Assembly (NCBI GenBank): GCA_021817625.1
Contig: JAKASY010000074.1
Coordinates: 1-7,712 of the forward strand
Direction of reading: 5' to 3'
DNA: 7,712 bases
Source of the DNA: Bacillota bacterium
GTDB lineage: Bacteria > Bacillota_E > JAJZYS01 > JAILZS01
Shown one piece after another: positions 1-5,859 of this stretch. The notes under the pieces are model-generated. The model was given only the letters and a program-made list of their open reading frames with translations, had not been told where the DNA came from and did not search any database. Numbering within the stretch: position 1 is the first letter of the stretch; each line of letters opens with the position of its first letter. The translations under genes were made by a program, and so were the position numbers.

Positions 1-519
1 TCCTCGCCCTCGCTGAGCGAGCTCTCCGGCACGCCCTTCGCCGTCGCCTTGGCCCTCGCGCCGGCACCGCCGACGCTGACCTCTACGCCCGTTACGGTGG
101 GCGGCGTGAGCGCGCAGGTCGTCGGCGACCTGGGCTACAACCCCATAACAGCCATCGAGGGCGGCATGTACGCGGGCTACGTGGAGGAGCGCGCCGCCAT
201 CGAGGCGGGGGCGTCGTTCGCCGGCGAGGGCATCGACTCCAGCTATCTGGCCGACATCCTGTCAGGGGACGGCGTGGGCCTGCAGGAGCACGTCTCGGCC
301 ATCCAGCAGGGACAGTTTGCCGCCCTGTACCAGAGGCTGGGGATCATTCCGACCTGGACCGGTACCGTCGTGACGCCGACCCAGGCGGTCGCGGCCCTGG
401 TCAAGGCGGGCGCTCCCGCCCTGGCGATCGAGAACTACCTCGTCCAGATCGACGGGTTCGGCTGGACGACCGCGCAGGCGGTGGCGTCGGGGAGCCCGAC
501 GTCCTACGCGGCCCCCTAG
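1..519 (+). CDS. 3' part of an unrecognised acidic protein (5' end outside window)
   Basis: The reading frame is open from the first base to the TAG at 517-519, giving about 172 visible residues. A TTG at 49 could serve as a start, but the frame is already open and protein-like before it (SSPSLSELSGTPFAVALA) and no ribosome binding site precedes it, so I treat the gene as 5'-truncated by the window. The protein is rich in Ala, Gly, Thr and Val, has no Cys, and is strongly acidic: about 13 Asp/Glu against one Lys and two Arg. It has no clear membrane segment and only two Trp (PTWTG, FGWTT). A low-charge Pro/Thr-rich stretch (APAPPTLTSTPVTVGG) looks like a linker before a mostly helical region. 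I do not recognise a family. The composition would fit a secreted or surface protein, but that is inference. It lies 104 bp upstream of a methyltransferase on the same strand, with no evident terminator between. Confidence 0.6.
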   Translation, partial: SSPSLSELSGTPFAVALALAPAPPTLTSTPVTVGGVSAQVVGDLGYNPITAIEGGMYAGYVEERAAIEAGASFAGEGIDSSYLADILSGDGVGLQEHVSAIQQGQFAALYQRLGIIPTWTGTVVTPTQAVAALVKAGAPALAIENYLVQIDGFGWTTAQAVASGSPTSYAAP

Positions 520-607
520 GGCTGAGGCGGCTCTGCGGCGTTGTGCGGGCGTGACGGTTCCGCCCCGGCCGACTCGTAGCGTGCTGACAGCCTGCTCGGC
601 ACAGAGC

Positions 608-615
608 GGAGGAGG
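608..615 (+). promoter_or_regulatory. Strong ribosome binding site of the methyltransferase gene
   Basis: GGAGGAGG lies 8 nt before the ATG at 624. This near-ideal Shine-Dalgarno sequence fixes the start of the methyltransferase and argues against any downstream start. I could not find a convincing -35/-10 pair in the 104-bp gap before it (520-623), so whether the gene has its own promoter or is read from upstream is open. Confidence 0.85.
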
Positions 616-623
616 CGCATCGG

Positions 624-1655
624 ATGAGCTGCCAGGGTCGCGCTTGCCAGGGTCGGCCCGCCTCGGGGCCGCTTCCGCCGCCACCGCTGGGCGAGCTGAC
701 CGTCGGCCTGGCGCGGCTGGCCGCGATTCTGACGGCGAACGATCTCGGACTCTTCGAGGCGCTTGGCCGGGGCCCGTGCGATGAGGCGGCGCTGGCCAGG
801 CGCCTGGGCGCGTCGCGGGCAGGCGTTACGGCGCTCCTCGACGTGCTGGGCACGGCCGGCTACGTGGAGCGGGCGGCTGGCGGCTGGCAAAACGCGCCAG
901 TAGCCCGGGCCTGGCTGACGCCCGAAAGCGTGGTGGACTACCGGCCGGGTCTGGCGTGGGGGGCCGAGGTCTGGCGCCTGCTCGCGGAGTTGCCGTCCGC
1001 CGTCCGGCGGGGAAGCCCCGCCCGAACGATGTACCAGCTCATGTCGGAGCGGCCGGAGCTCGGCCGGACGTTCGCCCGCTACATGCGCGCGACAGCGACG
1101 CTTGAGATGTCTCGGATCGTCGACCTGGTGAGCCTGCCGGCACAGGCGCGCCGCCTACTCGACCTCGGGGGCTCCCACGGCCTTTACAGCGTTGGATTTC
1201 TGCGGCGCTATCCGAACCTCACCGCGACGGTCGCGGACCTGCCCGTGGCGCTTGCGCAAGCCGAGGAGACGAATCGGACGGAGCCCGAGGGCGGGCGCCT
1301 GCGTCTTTGGGCGCGCGACTACCTCACCGAGGATCTCGGCAGCGGCTGGGACGTCGTCCTGGCGTTCAGCCTTCTTCACAATCATACGGCCTCGGACAAC
1401 CGCCTCCTCTTGGCCAAAGTCGCGCAGGCGCTCAAGCCCGGCGGGATCCTGATCGTGCGGGACTTCCTGCGCAATGGCGGCCCGGACGCCTTCCACGCCG
1501 CGTTTAGCCTGCTCATGTTCAACCAGAACGGCACGCGCACCTACGGGTCAGACGAGGTGGCGCTTTGGCTGGGCGAGGCGGGCCTGCATCTCCTGTATCG
1601 TCACGAGCTCGGCGCAGGTCCGGGCAGCGTGCTGACCGCCATCCGCCGCGACTGA
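624..1655 (+). CDS. SAM-dependent O-methyltransferase (Methyltransferase_2 family)
   Basis: This is a cytosolic class I methyltransferase of 343 residues, a normal length for the O-methyltransferase family 2 (COMT/ASMT-like), which methylates hydroxyls of small, often aromatic molecules. Residues about 25-100 form the winged-helix dimerisation domain: a hydrophobic helix (LARLAAILTANDLGLFEAL), then LARRLGASRAGVTALLDVL and a beta wing ending near GYVERAAGGW. The Rossmann domain follows. Motif I is DLGGSHG at 180-186, the acidic ribose-binding residue is D205 (VADLP), motif IV/V includes the LLHNHT segment at 251-256, and ALKPGGILIVRDF is at 269-281. H252 or H254 is in the region where COMT-type enzymes carry a catalytic His, but the alignment is by eye. 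The N-terminus has a short CQGR repeat. The gene runs toward the - strand gerA-like gene, with a 713-bp gap. The substrate cannot be told; the only + strand neighbour is the unknown protein upstream. Confidence 0.9.
   Translation: MSCQGRACQGRPASGPLPPPPLGELTVGLARLAAILTANDLGLFEALGRGPCDEAALARRLGASRAGVTALLDVLGTAGYVERAAGGWQNAPVARAWLTPESVVDYRPGLAWGAEVWRLLAELPSAVRRGSPARTMYQLMSERPELGRTFARYMRATATLEMSRIVDLVSLPAQARRLLDLGGSHGLYSVGFLRRYPNLTATVADLPVALAQAEETNRTEPEGGRLRLWARDYLTEDLGSGWDVVLAFSLLHNHTASDNRLLLAKVAQALKPGGILIVRDFLRNGGPDAFHAAFSLLMFNQNGTRTYGSDEVALWLGEAGLHLLYRHELGAGPGSVLTAIRRD
630..655 (+). repeat. Short tandem duplication inside the methyltransferase N-terminus
   Basis: TGCCAGGGTCG occurs at 630-640 and again at 645-655, a 15-bp period that keeps the frame and encodes the doubled CQGR motif at residues 3-6 and 8-11. 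It lies just after the start codon, before the conserved domain, so it probably has no effect on folding. It is most simply a slippage duplication. Confidence 0.7.
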
Positions 1656-1716
1656 CGTATGCCTTTCGGGCACGGCCCTTGCGGCGCGGGCGAGGGCGGG
1701 ACCGGCCGCGAGGACT

Positions 1717-1748
1717 GGGCATCTGTCCGGAGCCACGCCCAGATGCCC
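1717..1748. repeat. Perfect 9-bp inverted repeat
   Basis: GGGCATCTG (1717-1725) and CAGATGCCC (1740-1748) pair perfectly around a 14-nt loop, 61 nt after the methyltransferase stop codon. On the + strand the stem is followed by GACGGCGTCAC, with no T-run, so it is not a canonical intrinsic terminator, although in such GC-rich DNA it might still slow polymerase or protect the mRNA 3' end. Confidence 0.55.
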
Positions 1749-1894
1749 GACGGCGTCACACGCTGGCGTTCGGTCGCGGAAGAGAGGCTGTGCCTTCGTC
1801 CTGAGTTGGGTCCGCAGGCGGCTGCGAGGCCGGTGCGTCGTGCGGCGCAAGGCCCTTCTACCTCATGGAGGACGCAAGACGGCCAGGACTGCTC

Positions 1895-1989
1895 TCCGCA
1901 GCGCGTCAGCTACGCTGCGGACAGCGGGCCTGGCCAAGCCATCCCGCTCTTGGAACTGGGTACCCTTCCCCAGCGGCCGATGGCGGCCG
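1895..1989. repeat. Cluster of consecutive hairpins
   Basis: Four potential stem-loops follow one another. TCCGCAGCG (1895-1903) pairs perfectly with CGCTGCGGA (1913-1921) around a 9-nt loop. GCGGG (1924-1928) pairs with CCCGC (1943-1947). CTGGG (1956-1960) pairs with CCCAG (1969-1973). CGGCCG (1974-1979) pairs with CGGCCG (1984-1989) around an ATGG tetraloop. The 10-bp palindrome GACGGCCGTC follows at 2012-2021. The short stems are expected by chance at this GC content; the 9-bp one less so. No T-run follows any of them. Confidence 0.4.
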
Positions 1990-2143
1990 GGAGCCCCCGC
2001 ACAGCCGTACGGACGGCCGTCACATCGGTGTCTTTGCAGATGGGACGCCCTTCAGGACGCCACCCAGGCGGAAATCAGCCTCCGGCCCGCCGCGGCCACA
2101 CAGGGGCACGGTCGGCAAACCGCAAGATCGGCGTTGGGCGTAC

Positions 2144-2344
2144 CTAGCCGGGGTGCTGGCGCCCGGCGCTGTAGATCGGCATGTTGGGCTCCCCCTTCTC
2201 GGCCCAAAAGCCTAATCGCGCCAGGCCAGGCCTGATCCGCGCCGTCGAGAAGTCTTCCCGGAACGAGTGGCTGAAGTTACCGGAATGCCACTTGATCTCG
2301 CTCACACTACCGCCGCCCCGGCGGACATCGACCGAATCCGCCAC
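2144..2344 (-). CDS. Possible small ORF downstream of the GerA-like gene
   Basis: A 66-codon frame starts at GTG (2344-2342), with GGAG about 9 nt upstream, and ends at TAG (2144-2146). A second GTG at 2305 would give 53 residues beginning MSEIKWHSGNFSHSF. G+C at third positions is high, roughly as in real genes here, and the composition (KWHSGNFSHSFREDF, GFWAEKGEPNMPIY) is less Arg/Pro-biased than chance ORFs nearby. It lies in the same frame as the gerA-like gene and only the TGA at 2369-2371 stops that frame before it. I recognise no family and see no membrane segment, so it does not supply the missing GerA C-terminus. It may equally be chance or a remnant. Confidence 0.25.
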   Translation of the reverse strand: MADSVDVRRGGGSVSEIKWHSGNFSHSFREDFSTARIRPGLARLGFWAEKGEPNMPIYSAGRQHPG

Positions 2345-2368
2345 GCCGTAAGGCTCCGCCGATCTGCC

Positions 2369-3727
2369 TCACAGGCCCAGCTTTGCCTCTAGGACGCGGA
2401 AAAGTCGACTCCGCCCATGGGGGCACGTAAGGTTGACTATCGCGGTGCCGATGATCACCGCCCCGACCGTGCTGAGCGCCGTGCTCATCTGGCTCGGCAT
2501 GCGCAGGGCGGACTCGCGCACCATCTCGAACACGCCGAACATCAGAAGGACCTCGACCTGGGGCGGGAAGGGCAGGTTCTCGCGCGAGCCCGCCACGGTC
2601 CACAGCAGGCGCGTCGGCATGAAGTCGGGATTTACCTCGCTCAGGGCGATGTACAGGGCCGGCGCGTACAGCGCGACCAGAAAGGCCACAAGGCGCACGA
2701 CGCGGTCGAGCGTCGGCCCCCAGAACTGCGCCTCGTAGTCCTGCGAGGTGCGGTAGAAGTCGACGAACGTGGCCGGCACAATGAGCGCGAAGGGCGAGTT
2801 CGCCACGAGGATCGCCACCTTGCCCTGCGTCACCTCGCGTACCGCGAAGTCGACGCGCGGCGTCTGGCGCACGAGCGGAAAGGGCGACCAACGGTGCTCG
2901 CGCAGGGTGGACGAGAGGCGGGAGACGCTGATCACGGTCGCGTCCCGCATCGCCTGCAGGCGGCGTTTCACGGCGTGCACGATCGCGGGGTTCGTCACGC
3001 CGTCGATGTAGACGATCACCGCCTGCGTGCCGGTGAGCTTGCCAAACGTCATCATCTCGAAGCGAAGGGCGGGCGACTGCACGTAGCGCCTGAGCTGGTT
3101 CATGTGGGTCAGGAGGACCTCGTTGAAGCCCTCGTGGCTGCCCAGGATCGAGCGCTCGACGTCGGTCTTTTCGACCGCGCGCGCGGGAAACTTCACCGTG
3201 TCGAGCACGATCGCCCGGTCGGCGCCCTCCACCAGCACGACCGTGTTGCCGCTGATGGCGCTCGAGATGATCTTGGGCCACGCGCGCTCGTAGCTCACGT
3301 GGCCAACCGAAAGCCACTGCGCCAGCGCCTGCGCGCGCCTGTCCCGGGGCGCGTCGAGATCCTCCGGCCGCACCCGCTCGGCCAGGAGCATGAGGTCCTG
3401 ATCGACCATCTGGTTGTCCGCCAGGCCGTCCACGAACACGCACAGGGCCGGGAGGCCCCGCTCGCCGCCCAAGCGGAAGGGGCGGACGACGATGTCCGGC
3501 GAGGAGCCGATCCCCGCCATGATGCGCGTCTTCGCCGCCGCCACCCGACCGTCGTAGCGCTTGGTACTCCCCGCTCTCAGGCTCCTCTGCAGGGCGCCGA
3601 TGCGTAGGCGGAGGGATTTCGCCCGAGAGACGAGGGCCATGAGCTGGCCCGCGGTCTTCTCCGGCCGCGTCTCCGCCACGCTGCCGGGCGTGCGTGCGAT
3701 ACCCTGCTGGCGCCTGTCCCCGGCCAC
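2369..3727 (-). CDS. GerA-family spore germination protein, C-terminally shortened
   Basis: GerA-family proteins (GerAA, SpoVAF) are inner-membrane subunits of spore germinant receptors and related complexes. This one has 452 residues; members usually have about 480-520. A soluble N-terminal part contains family motifs: SSPDIVVRPFRLG near 75-87, GSHEGFNEVLLTHMNQLRR near 196-214, and VIVYIDGVTNPAIV near 237-250. The membrane part follows: a segment near 304-325, another at 343-362 (VRLVAFLVALYAPALYIAL), the hallmark LPFPPQVEVLLMFGVFEMVRE at 385-405 followed by SALRMP, then a helix at about 420-432. After about residue 432 (nucleotide 2434) the resemblance stops; the tail (TCPHGRSRLFRVLEAKLGL) is polar where the family has further membrane helices. 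The GTG start is 1 nt after the peroxiredoxin stop and has no clear ribosome binding site, which suggests translational coupling; M30 or M70 are alternatives. No gerAB or gerAC is nearby. It may be non-functional. Confidence 0.85.
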   Translation of the reverse strand: MAGDRRQQGIARTPGSVAETRPEKTAGQLMALVSRAKSLRLRIGALQRSLRAGSTKRYDGRVAAAKTRIMAGIGSSPDIVVRPFRLGGERGLPALCVFVDGLADNQMVDQDLMLLAERVRPEDLDAPRDRRAQALAQWLSVGHVSYERAWPKIISSAISGNTVVLVEGADRAIVLDTVKFPARAVEKTDVERSILGSHEGFNEVLLTHMNQLRRYVQSPALRFEMMTFGKLTGTQAVIVYIDGVTNPAIVHAVKRRLQAMRDATVISVSRLSSTLREHRWSPFPLVRQTPRVDFAVREVTQGKVAILVANSPFALIVPATFVDFYRTSQDYEAQFWGPTLDRVVRLVAFLVALYAPALYIALSEVNPDFMPTRLLWTVAGSRENLPFPPQVEVLLMFGVFEMVRESALRMPSQMSTALSTVGAVIIGTAIVNLTCPHGRSRLFRVLEAKLGL

Positions 3728-3728
3728 C

Positions 3729-4265
3729 CTAGCGCGTCAGGTGCGGGTCGCCCAGGTGCCAGTCGACGGGGCAGAGCTCGCCGCTCCGGAGCGCGTCGAG
3801 GACGCGCAGGAGCTCGTCCACGCTGCGCCCGACGCTGGCGTCGTGCACGAGGCACAGGCGAACGAGGCCCTCGGGGTCGATGATCACGGTCGCCCGCTGG
3901 CTCGTACCGTCCGACTCGTCGAGAACGCCGTACGCGCGGCTCATGTCCAGTCGCCGGTCGCTCGCCATGGCGAACGGCATCGAGCCGATGCCGCCGCGGT
4001 CGGGCGCCGTCTCCGTCCAGGCGAGATGGCTGTACACGCTGTCGGTGGAGACCAGGAGGGCCTCGGCCTCGCGCCTGCGCAGCTCGTCGGCGCGCGCGGC
4101 GAGCGCCCGCAGCTCGGTCGGGCAGACGAACGTGAAGTCGCCCGGGTAGAAGAACAGCACAAGCCAGCGCCCGCGGAAGTCCTCGAGGCGCGCCTCCCCA
4201 TCGGGCCGGCCGTCCCGCAGGGCGGGCAGCCGGAAGGCGGGCGCGCTCAGGCCAACCAACGACAT
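3729..4265 (-). CDS. AhpC/TSA-type 2-Cys peroxiredoxin
   Basis: This is a cytosolic thiol peroxidase of 178 residues that would reduce hydrogen peroxide and organic or nitrogen peroxides. The peroxidatic site is PGDFTFVCPTE with C48, P41 and T45 in the usual positions, and the conserved Arg is R124 (SQRATVIIDP). A resolving Cys is present as C165 in GELCPVDW, matching the E.CP..W signature of typical 2-Cys (AhpC-like) enzymes; a further C138 sits in RLCLVHD. The chain is close to the usual length of 180-190. The ATG at 4265 is preceded by AAGGGA 9 nt upstream. It starts 19 bp after the amidase stop and ends 1 bp before the GerA-like start, so all three are likely co-transcribed. No AhpF-type or thioredoxin reductase gene is in the window, so the electron donor is unknown. 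Confidence 0.93.
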   Translation of the reverse strand: MSLVGLSAPAFRLPALRDGRPDGEARLEDFRGRWLVLFFYPGDFTFVCPTELRALAARADELRRREAEALLVSTDSVYSHLAWTETAPDRGGIGSMPFAMASDRRLDMSRAYGVLDESDGTSQRATVIIDPEGLVRLCLVHDASVGRSVDELLRVLDALRSGELCPVDWHLGDPHLTR

Positions 4266-4284
4266 GGCATCCCATCCCTTCGCG

Positions 4285-5067
4285 TCAGTGGCGGTGTTTG
4301 CGGCGACTCACCGCCGGACGCATGTCCCAGCGGCGCTCCACCGCCGTACGGTCGACCTGCGGCGGCGGCAGGAGCGGGTGCGTGCGCGCGAAGGCGGCGA
4401 CGCCGCGCGCGATCGCCTCGGCCATGTCGCGGCGGTAGGCCTCTGTCTCGAGGAGCGCACGCTCCCGCGGGTTCGTGAGAAAGCCGAGCTCCACGGTCAC
4501 GGCCGGCACGTTCGGCTGGGCGACCAGGACGAAGTGGTCGGCGGCCATGGGCGTGAACGGGCGCGAGCGGAAGGCGTCGAGCGAGTGCTGGATGCTCCCT
4601 GCCAGGGCCTTCTGGATGTCCGAGCCGCGTCCGTAGTAGGTGCGCGGGCCCCTCACCGACGGGTCGGAGTAGTGGTCGCAGTGAAGCGAAAGGAAGAGGC
4701 TCTCGCGACGCCGCGCCGCGTCGAGCACGCGGTCGCGCAGGTTCTGCCGACACGAGTGGAACGGGAGGCCGCTCGTCCCGACGTAGCGGACACCCATGTC
4801 GATCGGTCCGCGCACCCACACGGGACGGCAGCCCACGCCGCGCGTGAGCACGACGCGGTAGCCGTGGCGCCGGAGCACGGCCGCCAGGGTGAGGGCCATC
4901 TTGAGGTTCACCTCGTCCTCTCGCACGCCCCCATGGCGAGCGCCGCTGTCCTTGCCGCCATGGCCGGGGTCGATGACGACCACCGGCGCCGGCCGCAGCA
5001 CGTTGCTCGAGCGCGCCACAGGGGCCGCTCGCAGCGATGCGGTGAGGGCGAGGGCGGCGAGGACCAT
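4285..5067 (-). CDS. N-acetylmuramoyl-L-alanine amidase, Amidase_3 (CwlD-like)
   Basis: This is a zinc amidase that cuts the bond between N-acetylmuramic acid and L-alanine in peptidoglycan; CwlD, in this family, makes muramic lactam in the spore cortex. I chose the ATG at 5067 (260 residues) because GGGAGG lies 7 nt upstream; an ATG at 5115 would add 16 residues but has no ribosome binding site. Residues 1-15 are a hydrophobic export or anchor segment (MVLAALALTASLRAA); lacking a basic N-end is a point for the longer start, which has an Arg. Zinc ligands are H36 (IDPGHGG), E50 (REDEVN) and H129 (SLHCDH); the catalytic Glu is E193 (VELGFLTNPRE). RGPRTYY resembles the CwlD segment before the second half. 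An unusual 30-residue insertion (77-108) with C80 and C106 separates TR from the RDRVLDAA helix. The tail is basic (RRKHRH). It is first in a probable operon with the peroxiredoxin and GerA-like genes. Confidence 0.88.
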   Translation of the reverse strand: MVLAALALTASLRAAPVARSSNVLRPAPVVVIDPGHGGKDSGARHGGVREDEVNLKMALTLAAVLRRHGYRVVLTRGVGCRPVWVRGPIDMGVRYVGTSGLPFHSCRQNLRDRVLDAARRRESLFLSLHCDHYSDPSVRGPRTYYGRGSDIQKALAGSIQHSLDAFRSRPFTPMAADHFVLVAQPNVPAVTVELGFLTNPRERALLETEAYRRDMAEAIARGVAAFARTHPLLPPPQVDRTAVERRWDMRPAVSRRKHRH

Positions 5068-5073
5068 GGGCAT

Positions 5074-5080
5074 ACCTCCC
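5074..5080 (-). promoter_or_regulatory. Ribosome binding site deciding the amidase start
   Basis: On the - strand, GGGAGGT (5080-5074) is followed directly by ATG-CCC-ATG. The first ATG (5073) is too close to the site; the second (5067) has a 7-nt spacer from GGAGG, which is optimal. This makes 5067 the most likely start rather than the ATG at 5115. Confidence 0.75.
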
Positions 5081-5126
5081 GCCCCGTAGCCTGCCCTGAC
5101 AGCGCCCTCCGCCATGTCGGCCGCGG

Positions 5127-5157
5127 GCGGCGACCGGCCCAGGGAACGGGCCGCCGC
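5127..5157 (-). terminator. Possible terminator hairpin after the MFS relic
   Basis: GCGGCGGCCC (5157-5148 on the - strand) pairs with GGGCC (5140-5136) and, after a 4-nt bulge, GCCGC (5131-5127), around a 7-nt loop. It sits just after the TAG at 5169-5167, the likely old stop of the MFS gene, and before the amidase. No T-run follows, and the bulge weakens it, so the role is tentative. Confidence 0.3.
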
Positions 5158-5166
5158 TCTCGCGCC

Positions 5167-5708
5167 CTAGTCGCCGCCGCCGGCGGGCACACTCGCACGC
5201 CTTGCCGCCGGGGACAGGAGGGCGCTGGGGCACGGGACCCGGTGCGGGCAGATCCTCCTCGGTCGCGATGTAGCGACCGCCACGAAGGAGGGAGACGACC
5301 GCGGCCACGACAGACATCACGAGCGAGAACACGAAGACGGTGCGCAGGGCCACCATGAACGGGCCGCTGATCGCTCGCCGACGAGCCGGGCGGCCCTCGC
5401 CAGCGGCATGGCGTGCAGCACGGCGGCCGGCACCAGGTGGGCCATCGGGTTGTAGCCGAGGAGGGCGGCGAACAGCGTGGCCGTCGGCGGCAGGCGGGCG
5501 GGAGCCAGATTCCCTGCAGCCAGATGACGATCAGGAACTGCAGGCCGCCCCGCCCGACGGAGGCGAGGAAGCCGCTCAGGTTGCCGGCCAGGAAGGTACG
5601 GATGCGGAACAGCCCGAGGTGGAAGAGCGGCGGCGCACGACCGACGCGGCCGTGCGCGGGCCGGGTGCTCGCAGGCGCCGCGAGAAGCATCGGGACGTGA
5701 CGGGCCAT
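5167..5708 (-). pseudogene. Relic of a DHA2 (EmrB/QacA-type) MFS drug-efflux transporter
   Basis: Proton-driven multidrug exporters of the DHA2 family have 14 membrane helices and about 500-550 residues. Here only pieces of the second half remain, in three frames on one strand. Frame 1 (about 5630-5499): PLFHLGLFRIRTFLAGNLSG then a helix ending in VIWLQGIWLP. Frame 2 (about 5502-5372): LPPTATLFAALLGYNPMAHL and the following VPAAVLHAMP segment, ending LVGER. Frame 3 (from 5371): ISGPFMVALRTVFVFS, then the last helix and SLLRGGRY. The family normally has about 150 residues between the first two pieces and a few (FFP.L) between the second and third. An ATG at 5708 with GGGGGA about 6 nt upstream may be the old start, now joined to the second half. 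The TAG at 5169-5167 is in frame 2 and may be the old stop, reached by one more shift. The family call is firm; the ends are not. Confidence 0.82.
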
Positions 5709-5725
5709 CGCTGTTCCCCCGTGGC

Positions 5726-5735
5726 CCTCGCGAGG
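5726..5735. repeat. Palindrome upstream of the MFS relic
   Basis: CCTCGCGAGG is a perfect 10-bp palindrome 5 bp upstream of the possible ribosome binding site (5720-5715) of the MFS relic. Alternatively CCCTCG (5725-5730) can pair with CGAGGG (5743-5748). It could be an old operator or chance; no regulator gene is in view. Confidence 0.3.
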
Positions 5736-5825
5736 CGCGCGCCGAGGGGGCGACAGCGCGACGGCTATGCTGGGTGGGCGAAGCCTGCGCGGCGAGTGAG
5801 GGCCGGAGATGCGGCGGCAGGTAAG

Positions 5826-5859
5826 GGGACGACCGGCGCCGCTTGGCGCCGGCCGTCCC
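5826..5859 (-). terminator. Strong hairpin terminator of the glutamate dehydrogenase gene
   Basis: Positions 5826-5840 and 5845-5859 form a 15-bp stem with a single A-C mismatch (5832/5853) around a 4-nt loop (GCTT on the + strand). The core CCGGCGCC pairs with GGCGCCGG. It begins 14 bp after the dehydrogenase stop codon, the expected place for an intrinsic terminator. On the - strand it is followed by CCTTACC, with no real U-tract, so termination would depend mainly on the stem, or the hairpin may act as a 3' stabiliser. Confidence 0.75.

Larger units (their letters stand above)
1656..2143. other. Hairpin-rich intergenic stretch without a recognisable gene
   Basis: This is most of the gap between two convergent genes. 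ORFs on both strands here (for example + 1659-2147, + 1840-2235 and - 1850-1548) are dominated by Arg, Pro, Gly and Ala, lack hydrophobic-core patterning, lack ribosome binding sites and resemble no family I know, so I take them as chance ORFs of GC-rich DNA. I looked for and did not find motifs of tmRNA, RNase P RNA, SRP RNA, 6S RNA, T-box leaders, tRNA, or a group II intron domain V. What is visible is a set of inverted repeats, listed separately. The stretch could be untranslated 3' DNA, a structured RNA, or the scar of a decayed element. Confidence 0.5.

Noticed and set aside
541..600. Possible promoter before the methyltransferase
   Set aside because: TTGTGC could be a -35, but nothing resembling a -10 box lies 16-18 bp downstream.
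2184..2207. Inverted repeat TTGGGC/GCCCAA as a possible terminator of the GerA-like gene
   Set aside because: The stem is only 6 bp with a 12-nt loop, no T-run follows on either strand, and it lies inside the possible small ORF.
1659..2235. Overlapping + strand ORFs in the convergent gap
   Set aside because: Composition is Arg/Pro/Gly-rich, with no ribosome binding sites and no recognisable motifs; none is better than chance in this GC content.
2417..3607. 396-residue + strand ORF opposite the GerA-like gene
   Set aside because: It is His/Arg-rich with no family motifs, a shadow of the GC-rich codons of the real gene on the other strand.
5116..5166. Possible SigG/SigE promoter before the amidase
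   Set aside because: I found no convincing match to the sporulation sigma consensus elements by eye.
4247..5356. 369-residue - strand ORF starting MVALRTVFVFS
   Set aside because: Only its first 30-odd residues are protein-like (the last MFS helix). The rest is an Arg/Pro/Gly shadow of the amidase in another frame, so I count only the start, as part of the MFS relic.
4264..5358. 364-residue + strand ORF opposite the amidase and MFS relic
   Set aside because: Low-complexity Arg/Ala/His composition, no ribosome binding site, and it overlaps well-supported genes on the other strand.
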